A DNA stretch of 14,609 bases from NCBI GenBank assembly GCA_965371945.1, contig CBDVAK010000060.1, positions 1 to 14,609 on the forward strand. The letters run 5' to 3'. Below are positions 7,637 to 14,609 of this stretch, one piece after another. Each line of letters starts with the position of its first letter. The first letter of the stretch is position 1. The notes under the pieces are model-generated. The model was not told the origin of the DNA, made no database searches, and saw nothing but the letters and a program-made list of their open reading frames with translations. This stretch comes from CBDVAK01 sp965371945 (lineage in GTDB: Bacteria > Pseudomonadota > Gammaproteobacteria > Competibacterales > JAHEDQ01). A program made the translations under genes and the position numbers.

Positions 7637-10168
7637 TCAAGCCTTGCTCACAGACACCACTGTGTCCATCCAGCGTTGCTGGCCACTCACCGGCTCCGGC
7701 GCATTGGGGATGATCCAGTTGGGGTGGACTCGGTCATCGTGCCACCATTTCAACGCCTCGTTCGGAGCGTCATCCTCGATGGCGAAGGGTGCTTTGCTGC
7801 CGGAGGCATACCTTCCGTACTGCCAATGCCCACCATCGCCAGGCATCGCAATCACCCCGGGGACGGCATTTTCGGTCACGCGCACAGTGGCCTCCATCTC
7901 GCCGAGGCGGGATCTGATCTTGATCCGGTCGCCGTCACCGATTCCTGCCTCCACCGCAGACTCCGGATTGATCCAGGCCGCACCATGGGTATCGATCTCG
8001 CTCAGCCACATGCAGTTCTGGGTCCTCGACAGGGTCTGTACATTGGTCCGGAAGGTTGTGAGTATCATTTCACCGGGCTGCATGGCCTCATGCTCGGGAA
8101 TGGCGATATAGCTCGGCAACGCCGCGAAGCCCGTCTCTTCCAGGACCGTTGAATACAATTCGAAGTACCCGGACTTGTTGACCCCGTCAGGCCGAAACCC
8201 GGCATAGACCGTGGTACCGATCTGCTGGGCGATGTAGCCCCGGTAGGCACCGGGGGTGGCGCGGTAGCCGGTGCGCCGGGCGTCTTCAGCACTGACCGCG
8301 CCCGCCGCCTGCCAGTCCCAATACACGCCGCTGGCGGGATCGAGAATAACGTTCGGACCGGCCAGGTCGGCGGTCACGACGATGTTTCGATAGGTATGAT
8401 AGGCCGGCTCGACATCGGGGTCGTGCCACACACCCCTCTTCTTCATACCGCCAAAGCCACGAGCCTTTTTCTTGACTTGCGGCGTCAGCTTGCAGGCCTG
8501 CTCGACGAACTGTGCACCGGACTCGAACCCGAGCGGCATATCCATCCGCTTCGCCAGTTCACAGCAAACATCCTTGAAATCCCGGGCCTCGCCCTGAGGC
8601 GGCACCACCGGTTGGCGGAGCGCATACTCCGCCACCTGGTTGGTCGAGACGCCATCCTCGAAATCGTAGAGCTCCAGAAAGGTGGCATCTGGAAGTATGA
8701 GGTCCGCCAGCGCCGCCGACTCGTCGTAGAAGGGTGTCACGGCGACGGTAAATGGGATCAATTTCTCGTCTTTGAGGATATCGATGTTCTCCTGAATATT
8801 GCCGTTGGAGAGCACCGGATTATAGTTGTACCAGAGGTATATCTCCGGGCGGCCATGGCCACCGTCCTCGATCATCTTCAGGACCTGGTGGCCGACACCA
8901 TAGATTGGCAGCGCGGCCTGTCCGGCCAGGCCATCAAGAATTTCGAGTCTGCGAGCCGGAGGCTTGTCATCCGGTCCCGTGGGGTACGTCCACAGCGGCG
9001 ATACCGCGCGGGTGCGCCCGCCCGGATTGTCGATATTGCCGGTAATCGCGGCGAGCATCTGGATCGCGCGTTCCGTCTCGACGCCGTTGTAGTGGGCGCT
9101 GGCGCCTCTGGAGCTGATAATGCAGGCCGGCCTGGCGGTGGCGAACTCCCTGGCGGTCTCCTCGATCACTGCGGCATCGACACCGCTGATCTCCTGCGCC
9201 CATTCCGGCGTGTACTGCGCCAGGTGGTCAGTCAGGACGCCAATTTTCTTGTCCACTGGAACACCCGGATCAGGCGATACCTGACAAAACTCGAGAAACT
9301 GTTCACCCGCACCGCGAAACAGCCCTTCACGCATCACCACGTTGCACATGGCGAGAATGACCGCCAGATCGGTGCCGGGGTTGATCTGGACCCAGCTATG
9401 CGATTTGGCGGCCGTGTTGGACAAACGCACGTCAAAGGTCACCATTTTGAGGTTGCGATCGACCAGCGCGTACGACAGTCTCCGCGCCAGCGCGACATGG
9501 TTGGTGTGGGCCTCCATAACATTGCTACCGAAGTTCAGGATGTAGCGCGTGTTGTCGAAATCCCAGTTGTCTTCTGCCTTGCCCCAGGTCAGCGCGTGGG
9601 ACAACTGCCGCGCGCTCTGCCCCAGGCAGGAATTGTTGGCGATAGTGGCAGTACCGTAAGTCGGCAGGAACACCCGATTGATGAGCCTGTCGGCGCTGGC
9701 CGAGATCCAGCCGTGATGAAACATGAATCGTTCGGGCTCCCCCTGATCACGGAGTGCTCTGAGGCGACCCGCCAAATCGCCCAAGGCATCCTCCCAGGAG
9801 ATCTGCTCCCATTCGCCGGCGCCGCGTGCACCGACGCGTCTGAGCGGGCGCAGAATCCGGTCCGGGTCGTATACCTGGTTCACGCTGGCCTGCCCCCTGG
9901 CACAGAGCCTCCCCTGGGTGCGGATGGAATCCGGCTGGCCCTCTACCTTGACCAGATAGCCGTGCTCGACGTAGCCGATGGCGGGGCAACGGCTTGCGCA
10001 CAGGGCGCAGCAAGTGGGCACCGGCTCGCGCTCGGTTCCGCTCAGGTAAGAATAGTCTGCACCACCAGATGCCAGCTCCGACTCGTGGGCCGCTGCCGGC
10101 GGCGAGCTGACCAGAGGCGTGGCCGCCGCCACGGCACCCACCTTGAGAAATCTTCGACGACTGACCAT
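7637..10168 (-). CDS. Tat-exported molybdopterin oxidoreductase catalytic subunit (PsrA/PhsA/TtrA/ArrA-like)
   Basis: Predicted periplasmic bis-MGD molybdenum enzyme of the DMSO reductase family, 843 aa. The twin-arginine signal is MVSRRRFLKVGAVAAA (residues 1-27). A [4Fe-4S] site follows, C54-x2-C57-x3-C61-x27-C89, in CCALCASRC and GRLCARG. The likely Mo ligand is Cys181 in NNSCLGQSARQ, aligned by eye with the Cys of PhsA; TRYILNFGSN and VTFDVRLSNTAAKSHSW also resemble thiosulfate reductase. The C-terminal beta-barrel domain carries SGYFELYS, QTLSRTQNCMWLSEI and PVSGQQRW. The start is ATG 10168 with GGAG six bases upstream; an upstream TTG at 10174 is in frame. It is the last gene of a five-gene operon, 18 nt after the NrfD-like gene. 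Likely substrates are oxidised sulfur, selenium or arsenic compounds; the sequence does not decide. No TorD-type chaperone is encoded in the window. Confidence 0.9.
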   Translation of the reverse strand: MVSRRRFLKVGAVAAATPLVSSPPAAAHESELASGGADYSYLSGTEREPVPTCCALCASRCPAIGYVEHGYLVKVEGQPDSIRTQGRLCARGQASVNQVYDPDRILRPLRRVGARGAGEWEQISWEDALGDLAGRLRALRDQGEPERFMFHHGWISASADRLINRVFLPTYGTATIANNSCLGQSARQLSHALTWGKAEDNWDFDNTRYILNFGSNVMEAHTNHVALARRLSYALVDRNLKMVTFDVRLSNTAAKSHSWVQINPGTDLAVILAMCNVVMREGLFRGAGEQFLEFCQVSPDPGVPVDKKIGVLTDHLAQYTPEWAQEISGVDAAVIEETAREFATARPACIISSRGASAHYNGVETERAIQMLAAITGNIDNPGGRTRAVSPLWTYPTGPDDKPPARRLEILDGLAGQAALPIYGVGHQVLKMIEDGGHGRPEIYLWYNYNPVLSNGNIQENIDILKDEKLIPFTVAVTPFYDESAALADLILPDATFLELYDFEDGVSTNQVAEYALRQPVVPPQGEARDFKDVCCELAKRMDMPLGFESGAQFVEQACKLTPQVKKKARGFGGMKKRGVWHDPDVEPAYHTYRNIVVTADLAGPNVILDPASGVYWDWQAAGAVSAEDARRTGYRATPGAYRGYIAQQIGTTVYAGFRPDGVNKSGYFELYSTVLEETGFAALPSYIAIPEHEAMQPGEMILTTFRTNVQTLSRTQNCMWLSEIDTHGAAWINPESAVEAGIGDGDRIKIRSRLGEMEATVRVTENAVPGVIAMPGDGGHWQYGRYASGSKAPFAIEDDAPNEALKWWHDDRVHPNWIIPNAPEPVSGQQRWMDTVVSVSKA

Positions 10169-10186
10169 GATCAACTCCCGCTGTCT

Positions 10187-11140
10187 CTACAGCCCCACCG
10201 GGCCGGTGATCTGCCCAGCGACGACCACCACATAACGCAGCATGAAACCACCCACCAACACAGCGATCGGAACCGCAAGCTCCACCACGCGGGGAGCTGC
10301 GTACTCACGGTGGAAGAGCAGCTTGGGTACCACGTAGATCAACTCGATGAGGGCCGGGATCAGTAACCCGATCAACACGACCCACAGCCAGAACAGGGTC
10401 GCCAGATCACCTCCTGGAAGGATCACTGCCGCCGCATACTTGACGTTACCCACCGTGAGGTAGGCAAACATGATGAACAAAAAGATAACCATGAGCTCGA
10501 ACCCGACCAGCACGATGTCGGAGGCGGTGAGGAGGTATCCGCTCTGATGGAAGAGCTTCCTCGCTGCCGGATTGTCGGCCGGTGGTCTGTACAGCAGCGC
10601 CTGGGCGAGGAGGATCGTGGCAACACCAGTGGACAAAGCCGAGACCAGGAACAGCAAGGCGAGAATTGGTGAATTCCAGAATGGTCGCGCCGGCATGGCG
10701 CCGAGCATCACACCGGTATATACAGCAACGCTGATCCCCAGCGGAATGCAGACCCATGCCAAAGCCTTGCGCCAGGGCTGCAGTCGATCCCAGATGATCG
10801 GCGGCCAGGGCAGGAATAGCAGGGCATACAGCAGGCTGACTGCAATGAACAGCCCCAGCAGCCAGGAGCCTATGTTCATCGGTGACAGGTTGATCAGCTT
10901 GAACAGGTTCAGCGCTCGAAATGGCCGCCCCAGTTCAAAGACAATGAGAAAAGTTCCGAGCATGACCGGCAATGGACCGATCAGCGCGCCGTAACGGGCG
11001 ATGGCGAAGTGACGTCCACCAAACCCACCGCCACCACCGCGCAGCAGGACTGAGGCACTCACGGTAACGGTGCCAGCGCCCACTCCGGCCAGAAACAGAT
11101 AAAGGATTACCGGCATCCCCCAAATGAGTTCATGCTCCAT
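10187..11140 (-). CDS. nrfD: NrfD/PsrC-type quinol-interacting membrane subunit
   Basis: Integral membrane subunit of complex-iron-sulfur molybdoenzymes that exchanges electrons between the quinone pool and the ferredoxin-like subunit. The protein has 317 aa with about eight transmembrane helices (roughly 8-33, 50-72, 89-112, 125-150, 155-183, 200-230, 235-270, 285-310). The N-terminal WGMPVILYLFLAGVGAGT and the FELGRPFRALNLFK loop are typical of the NrfD/PsrC family. ATG 11140 has AAGGAG six bases upstream, and that ribosome-binding site lies inside the end of the preceding FeS gene, only 2 nt away. It is flanked by the FeS subunit and the Mo subunit, a PsrBCA/TtrBCA-like set. The gene symbol indicates family, not orthology to E. 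coli NrfD. Confidence 0.9.
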   Translation of the reverse strand: MEHELIWGMPVILYLFLAGVGAGTVTVSASVLLRGGGGGFGGRHFAIARYGALIGPLPVMLGTFLIVFELGRPFRALNLFKLINLSPMNIGSWLLGLFIAVSLLYALLFLPWPPIIWDRLQPWRKALAWVCIPLGISVAVYTGVMLGAMPARPFWNSPILALLFLVSALSTGVATILLAQALLYRPPADNPAARKLFHQSGYLLTASDIVLVGFELMVIFLFIMFAYLTVGNVKYAAAVILPGGDLATLFWLWVVLIGLLIPALIELIYVVPKLLFHREYAAPRVVELAVPIAVLVGGFMLRYVVVVAGQITGPVGL

Positions 11141-11142
11141 GG

Positions 11143-11913
11143 CTATCTCCTTTTGGGGTCCTTGCGGTGGGTGATCACTTTGACCCGCCGCAACTCGGGC
11201 CGCCTGGCATCGAGCTCGTCGGTAAGATCGGCGCCGATATAGTAGACGTTGGGCAGCGTCCCCATTTCCCGCCGCAAGACCGTGACCTGGTTCTTGGCGA
11301 TCAGCTTGGATACGGCGCTGTCGGGATCGGCCAGATCACCGAATATGCGCGCGCCGCCTACACAGGTATTGACACAGGAGGGCTCCAGCCCCTGCGAGAC
11401 CCGGTGGATACAGAAATCGCACTTGTCGGCGTATCCGGTCACCGGATTCAGGAAACGGGCATCGTAGGGACAGGCCAGGATGCAGTATTTACAGCCGATA
11501 CACAGCCCGTCGTCGACCACCACAATGCCGTCCTGATCGCGTCGATAGGTGGCGCCAGTGGGGCATACTCCGACGCAGGGCGGTTCAGAGCAGTGGTTGC
11601 ACAAACGCGGCAGAAAGCTCCGCCCGACATTGGGGTAAGTACCCTTCTCGGTATACTCGACCCAGGAACGGTTGACCCCAATCGGTACGCCGAACTCGCT
11701 CTTGCAAGCCACAGTGCAAGCGTGACAGCCGATGCACCGGCGCACATCGATCACCATGCCGTATTGTTTCGCCCTCTTCTTGGCGGTAACACCGGTCACT
11801 GCGGCTACCCCGCGCGTGGTGCCGCCGACAGCCGCTGCGACCGCGGCAGCGCCACCGGCCAGGGCCTTGACGAAGCGCCGGCGTGCAGAGGAAATGGCTT
11901 TCACTTTGAACAT
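11143..11913 (-). CDS. Ferredoxin-like subunit with four [4Fe-4S] clusters (TtrB/PsrB-like)
   Basis: Periplasmic electron-wire subunit linking the NrfD membrane subunit to the Mo subunit, 256 aa. Sixteen cysteines fall in four groups: C60/63/66/70 (CIGCHACTVAC), C105/108/113/117 (CNHCSEPPCVGVC), C138/141/144/148 (CIGCKYCILACPYDARF) and C165/168/180/184 (CDFC and CVNTC). RRCIGCHACTVAC, FLPRLCNHC and CVGGARIFGD closely recall TtrB of tetrathionate reductase. The N-terminus has a Tat-like SSARRRFVKALAGG followed by an Ala-rich helix, so it is probably exported with the Mo subunit or held as an anchor. ATG 11913 overlaps the stop of the NapC-like gene by one base (TGATG) and has GGAGG eight bases upstream; an in-frame GTG lies one codon earlier. 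Confidence 0.92.
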   Translation of the reverse strand: MFKVKAISSARRRFVKALAGGAAAVAAAVGGTTRGVAAVTGVTAKKRAKQYGMVIDVRRCIGCHACTVACKSEFGVPIGVNRSWVEYTEKGTYPNVGRSFLPRLCNHCSEPPCVGVCPTGATYRRDQDGIVVVDDGLCIGCKYCILACPYDARFLNPVTGYADKCDFCIHRVSQGLEPSCVNTCVGGARIFGDLADPDSAVSKLIAKNQVTVLRREMGTLPNVYYIGADLTDELDARRPELRRVKVITHRKDPKRR

Positions 11914-12599
11914 CACTCCGCCCTCCGCAGCGCAACCGCCCCGGGTAGGCCGGCTACCACCGCGCCCTTGCCATCATTCGGCGTCATGGGGGCGGCCGAA
12001 GTCGTCTCGGGTTCGGGTTTCTGGAACGCATCCGGGCGCACATCCACTTGCCGGTGCACCAGGTTGTCATGGCATTCAATGCAGGTTTCCTTGTTTTCCA
12101 GCGCATTCTTGTGCGCCTTCTGACCGCGTTTTCGCTTGGGTTTGATCTCGGATTCGATGTGGCAACTGCGGCAGGTCACGCTGTCATATTCGAACAATCG
12201 GTCCCGTACCCGGTACGCTCGTGCCGCCGCGGCCGGAATCCAGTCTCCGGCCCGCTCCGATTCCCGATCACGGAAATGCCCGAACAGATCGGTAGCGCTC
12301 AGGATGTGGGTATAGACGAAGCTGGACCCCAGGAAACCTTCCGGCACGTGGCAATCGGCACACACCGCCGCCTGCTCTCCCTGTTCGGGTTCAACGGGAT
12401 GAGCGGAGGAATATGACATGCGTGCAGCGGGGACATACTCCTGCTCAACATGACAGTAGCTACACACGGCCTCCGATGCCACCAGGTTACGGGTCACCGG
12501 CTCGTAGGCAAACCACCACACAATCGCCACCACCACAAGGATCGTAACGGCAATGACGACAAAACGGCGCGAAAAAATCCCAGGGGAAGACATGGGCAT
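11913..12599 (-). CDS. NapC/NirT-type tetrahaem c-type cytochrome, membrane-anchored
   Basis: Predicted quinol dehydrogenase passing electrons from the membrane quinol pool to periplasmic partners. The protein has 228 aa with one N-terminal anchor helix (about 13-31) after a basic SRR. Four CxxCH haem sites follow: CSYCH (46-50), CADCH (80-84), CRSCH (143-147) and CIECH (173-177), with the spacing of the NapC/NirT/NrfH family. Met61 in AARMSYSSAH may be relevant to haem 1 ligation, by family analogy. About 50 residues after the last haem are Pro/Ala-rich and low in complexity. ATG 12599 has only a weak ribosome-binding site, with ATG 12593 as the alternative. Its stop is coupled to the FeS gene, tying it to the molybdoenzyme operon. 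Confidence 0.9.
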   Translation of the reverse strand: MPMSSPGIFSRRFVVIAVTILVVVAIVWWFAYEPVTRNLVASEAVCSYCHVEQEYVPAARMSYSSAHPVEPEQGEQAAVCADCHVPEGFLGSSFVYTHILSATDLFGHFRDRESERAGDWIPAAAARAYRVRDRLFEYDSVTCRSCHIESEIKPKRKRGQKAHKNALENKETCIECHDNLVHRQVDVRPDAFQKPEPETTSAAPMTPNDGKGAVVAGLPGAVALRRAE

Positions 12600-12626
12600 T
12601 CTGCTTGGGTTGAGTTGTTACATTCG

Positions 12627-12660
12627 CCCCGGAACCGTGCCGGCTAGCACGGATCCGGGG
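12627..12660 (-). promoter_or_regulatory. Intercistronic hairpin between the haem protein and NapC-like genes
   Basis: CCCCGG (12627-12632) pairs with CCGGGG (12655-12660) and CCGTGC (12635-12640) with GCACGG (12647-12652) around a 6-nt loop. An A-T pair and one A-A mismatch lie between the two arms. The hairpin fills half of the 68-nt gap and starts 7 nt after the first gene's stop. No T-run follows, so processing, mRNA protection or partial attenuation is more likely than full termination. Confidence 0.65.
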
Positions 12661-12667
12661 TCGAGAC

Positions 12668-13996
12668 CTACTTCACTGCAACAGCGGTGATCTCCGCATC
12701 CACCCCGATGCCGACCGACATCGGCCAGGACACGTGATGACCGCGGGTGGTGATGTTGTCGTCATGGACCGCGAACCCGAAGGTATACACCTCGCCCACC
12801 TTGAGGATCTTGTCATCCTGCGGGTGACCGGTATCGAGCTTGCGGGTCCACAGTACCGTCCACATACCGTCTTCCCAGGTACCGGTGACGTCGCTGTTGT
12901 CAGCGGCGGAGCCCTCGGCAGCATCGCGAGACACGTAGTACTCCGGGATCATGTCCCCTTCTTTCCAATCGGCGTTGGCATCAAAGGGCACGGTGTTTTG
13001 CTCGACGATCAGAGACGGTGGCGCCGAAGGATCGCGGAGCGTGTCCATGGTCCTCGACTTGAAACCGACCTTCTTCTCATCGAACATATACTTGGGTTGG
13101 TTGGTGGCTTTATCCCAGTTCTTGCTGAACATCTTGTTGCCTTCATCGAACAAACGATACTCGAGCACATATCCGTCGTCAGCCATGCCTACCGGGTTGG
13201 AGCGGTGGCCACGCCACTGCATCAGATCCACGAACCCGCCGTCAGCCTTGACAGCCGCAATCTCCTCAACCGACTTGGTGGTATCCCACGATGCCTCGTC
13301 GTCGGTGCGTGAAGCGGGCAAGAACTTGCGAACATCTTTCTTTTTCAACACTTTACCCAGCAACGGGTGCGCCTTGACGTCGTCTTTGCCGACCACATCC
13401 GGCATGTCGCGAGAACCGTCGTGACAACTCAGCCAGCAGCCTTGCTCGGCAAACATGGGCACGCTGCCATCATCGATCATGATCGCCAGGCGATCTTCAT
13501 AGATCGCCGGCTGGTCATCTTCCCATACCTTCTGGTGGAGTCTCGGCCAGCCGATCTGCTTCCAATCCGCACCATCGAAGCGCCAATGAGGGTGCGCAGA
13601 ACCCGGATAGGGATTACGGGTTTTCCACTGGAAACGGAGGTAGAGATTCTCGTCATCGTAGGCGGCCTGCGTGGCCAGATCGATCACCGGCTGTTTGCCG
13701 TCGATGGGATGGGGCTCCAATCTGTCGCCGCTCACCATGGTCTGGCCGAGTTCCTCCTCCTCGTCCTCATGGCAGGAGACGCAGCTATCGCCCTGCAGGG
13801 TCTTCTTGAAAGCACGCTTGTGTTCCGGGCTGCGCAACCACTGGTAGCTGGACTGGCCGGGATAGAAGAGTTTCAGGGTCTCGGTTGGGACCGCTGACCA
13901 GTCGCCCGGCGCCGCGGCGCCGGCGTTGCCGGCGAGTGCCGCCAACAACGCCGCCGCAAGCGGCGCCAATAATATGGGTTTGATGGGTGCATACAT
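12668..13996 (-). CDS. Secreted haem-binding protein, ethylbenzene dehydrogenase gamma-like (EB_dh domain)
   Basis: Predicted periplasmic electron-transfer protein, 442 aa, first gene of the respiratory operon. The Sec signal peptide is MYAPIKPILLAPLAAALLAA with cleavage near residues 27-29. A CVSCH c-haem motif (72-76) is followed by an acidic DEEEE patch. A beta-rich domain follows, with AYDDENLYLRFQW, IYEDRLAIMIDDG, a CWLSCH motif (187-192, CxxxCH spacing), a long lysine-rich insert, WEDGMWTVLWTRKL and FAVHDDNITTRGHHVSWP. This pattern fits the cytochrome c-552/DMSO-reductase-like haem-binding family that includes EbdC. ATG 13996 has GGAG seven bases upstream; the frame is open to 14056, but that extension would precede the signal peptide. 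It could be the soluble partner receiving electrons from the NapC-like protein or exchanging them with the Mo subunit. Confidence 0.8.
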   Translation of the reverse strand: MYAPIKPILLAPLAAALLAALAGNAGAAAPGDWSAVPTETLKLFYPGQSSYQWLRSPEHKRAFKKTLQGDSCVSCHEDEEEELGQTMVSGDRLEPHPIDGKQPVIDLATQAAYDDENLYLRFQWKTRNPYPGSAHPHWRFDGADWKQIGWPRLHQKVWEDDQPAIYEDRLAIMIDDGSVPMFAEQGCWLSCHDGSRDMPDVVGKDDVKAHPLLGKVLKKKDVRKFLPASRTDDEASWDTTKSVEEIAAVKADGGFVDLMQWRGHRSNPVGMADDGYVLEYRLFDEGNKMFSKNWDKATNQPKYMFDEKKVGFKSRTMDTLRDPSAPPSLIVEQNTVPFDANADWKEGDMIPEYYVSRDAAEGSAADNSDVTGTWEDGMWTVLWTRKLDTGHPQDDKILKVGEVYTFGFAVHDDNITTRGHHVSWPMSVGIGVDAEITAVAVK

Positions 13997-14043
13997 TTCT
14001 AGACTCCATTTGCCCGGTGCTGTGAGAGATCCGAGCGCTGTGA

Positions 14044-14085
14044 AGTCTACGCACAAGCACCACGGCCATTCCTGACATGGATCAA
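14044..14085 (-). promoter_or_regulatory. FNR/ANR-like box with -10 hexamer, promoter of the respiratory operon
   Basis: On the minus strand TTGATCCATGTCAG (14072-14085) matches TTGAT-N4-(A/G)TCAA at 9 of 10 defined positions. A TAGACT hexamer (14044-14049) matches the -10 consensus at 4 of 6 and predicts a start near 14037. That places the centre of the box at -41.5, the class II position for FNR-type activators. The site lies 76 nt upstream of the first gene's ATG. FNR/ANR (oxygen) and DNR/NarR-type (nitric oxide or nitrate) regulators would recognise similar boxes. Confidence 0.55.
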
Positions 14086-14177
14086 TATTTTCGCCAGTAT
14101 AGAAGACGGGTGAACGGCCAGCGCACCTTGGTGCCGACGCGGGCGGCCGGGCGCCGGAAGCAAGGATGTGCGGGGCG

Positions 14178-14200
14178 CTAAAGGCGCAACGGAGTGCGCC
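14178..14200 (-). terminator. Candidate terminator of the tRNA-Gly/Cys/Leu operon
   Basis: On the minus strand GGCGCA and TGCGCC form a 6-bp stem with a CTCCGT loop (14183-14200), followed by TTTA. It lies 72 nt after the tRNA-Leu(UAA) 3' end and upstream of the FNR-like box, so it would separate tRNA transcription from the respiratory operon. The T-run is short, so the call is moderate. Confidence 0.45.
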
Positions 14201-14271
14201 GTGAGTGCGCTTTTCGGTAAAACGACGGTTGGTGGGAGGTGGCCGAAAATGAAGTACGTTGCTGTTCTTGC

Positions 14272-14359
14272 TGGTGCCCGGGACCGGACTCGAACCGGTA
14301 CAGCATCAAATGCCGGCAGATTTTAAGTCTGCTGCGTCTACCAATTCCGCCACCCGGGC
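14272..14359 (-). tRNA. leuZ: tRNA-Leu (anticodon UAA)
   Basis: On the minus strand the gene begins GCCCGGGTGGCGGAATTGG and ends GTCCCGGGCACCA with an encoded CCA. Acceptor GCCCGGG pairs with CCCGGGC. Anticodon stem GCAGA/TCTGC encloses CTTAAAA, anticodon TAA in DNA. A long variable arm marks class II, and the length is 88 nt. It is 6 nt after tRNA-Cys, so it is the third gene of a Gly-Cys-Leu tRNA operon like E. coli glyW-cysT-leuZ. Confidence 0.97.
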
Positions 14360-14365
14360 AGATAC

Positions 14366-14439
14366 TGGAGGCTAGGGTCGGAATCGAACCGGCGTCCACG
14401 GCTTTGCAGGCCGCTGCATAACCACTCTGCCACCTAGCC
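14366..14439 (-). tRNA. cysT: tRNA-Cys (anticodon GCA)
   Basis: On the minus strand the gene begins GGCTAGGTGGCAGAGTGG and ends with an encoded CCA. Acceptor GGCTAGG pairs with CCTAGCC. The anticodon arm CGGCCTGCAAAGCCG has anticodon GCA, and the length is 74 nt. It lies between tRNA-Gly (116 nt upstream) and tRNA-Leu(UAA), 6 nt downstream. Bacteria often carry a single tRNA-Cys gene, so this copy may be essential. Confidence 0.97.
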
Positions 14440-14555
14440 TTCACTTTGGGAATGTTTGACGAACAACTTCCCGATCCTGCTTACCCTGTGACTCTCTCAC
14501 GACACTCGCAATCGGCGCTGTGTCATGCACCCCTGACCACGCGAACCAAATGAAC

Positions 14556-14609
<54 letters not shown>

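Noticed and set aside
8396..10366. 656-codon plus-strand open frame antisense to the molybdoenzyme gene
   Set aside because: It has no recognisable domain and is rich in His/Arg/Gln as expected from the complement of a GC-rich gene. The minus strand encodes a complete, motif-bearing protein.
11167..12123. 318-codon plus-strand open frame across the FeS and NapC-like genes
   Set aside because: It is antisense to sixteen cluster cysteines and four haem motifs on the minus strand and has no domain of its own.
14178..14444. Minus-strand 88-codon open frame
   Set aside because: It runs through tRNA-Cys and tRNA-Leu(UAA); tRNA-derived open frames are artefacts.

Overview
The window reads as chromosomal DNA from a GC-rich gammaproteobacterium. 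The evidence is gene order: rlmE-ftsH-glmM-tpiA-secG-tRNA-Leu(GAG) on the minus strand with yhbY divergent, and a tRNA-Gly/Cys/Leu cluster like the E. coli glyW-cysT-leuZ operon. The respiratory genes suggest a facultatively anaerobic or sulfur/metalloid-respiring organism. That is an inference, and the species cannot be named from the sequence.

Layout. 1-1013: 3'-incomplete apbE (FAD:protein FMN transferase lipoprotein), minus strand. 1014-1153: spacer with an inverted repeat. 1154-6675: housekeeping block on the minus strand, read from right to left as rlmE, ftsH, glmM, tpiA, secG and tRNA-Leu(GAG). The folP gene often found between ftsH and glmM is absent; a hairpin and a candidate promoter occupy that gap. 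6665-6844: small two-helix membrane ORF overlapping the start of rlmE. 6953-7261: yhbY, plus strand. 7302-7377: solitary tRNA-Gly(GCC).

7637-13996: five-gene respiratory operon on the minus strand. In order of transcription it encodes a secreted ethylbenzene-dehydrogenase-gamma-like haem protein, a NapC/NirT-type tetrahaem quinol dehydrogenase, a TtrB/PsrB-like protein with four [4Fe-4S] clusters, an NrfD/PsrC-like membrane protein, and a Tat-exported molybdopterin oxidoreductase with a predicted Cys molybdenum ligand. Junctions are tight (1-nt overlap, 2-nt gap, 18-nt gap), except for a 68-nt gap holding a strong hairpin after the first gene. An FNR/ANR-like box lies 41.5 bp upstream of a start site predicted from a -10-like hexamer, so anaerobic induction is likely.

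14272-14609: tRNA-Leu(UAA), tRNA-Cys(GCA) and a partial tRNA-Gly(GCC), minus strand. The visible 54 nt of this tRNA-Gly match the copy at 7302 exactly, so the respiratory operon lies between two direct tRNA-Gly copies.

How the genes work together. The operon encodes a complete periplasmic redox chain: quinol-reactive membrane modules (NrfD-like and NapC-like), a ferredoxin-like wire, a Mo active-site subunit and a soluble haem protein. Having both NrfD and NapC modules, plus the haem protein, in one operon is the most unusual feature of the window. The substrate cannot be read from the sequence; the nearest relatives by eye are the tetrathionate, thiosulfate, polysulfide and arsenate reductase families.
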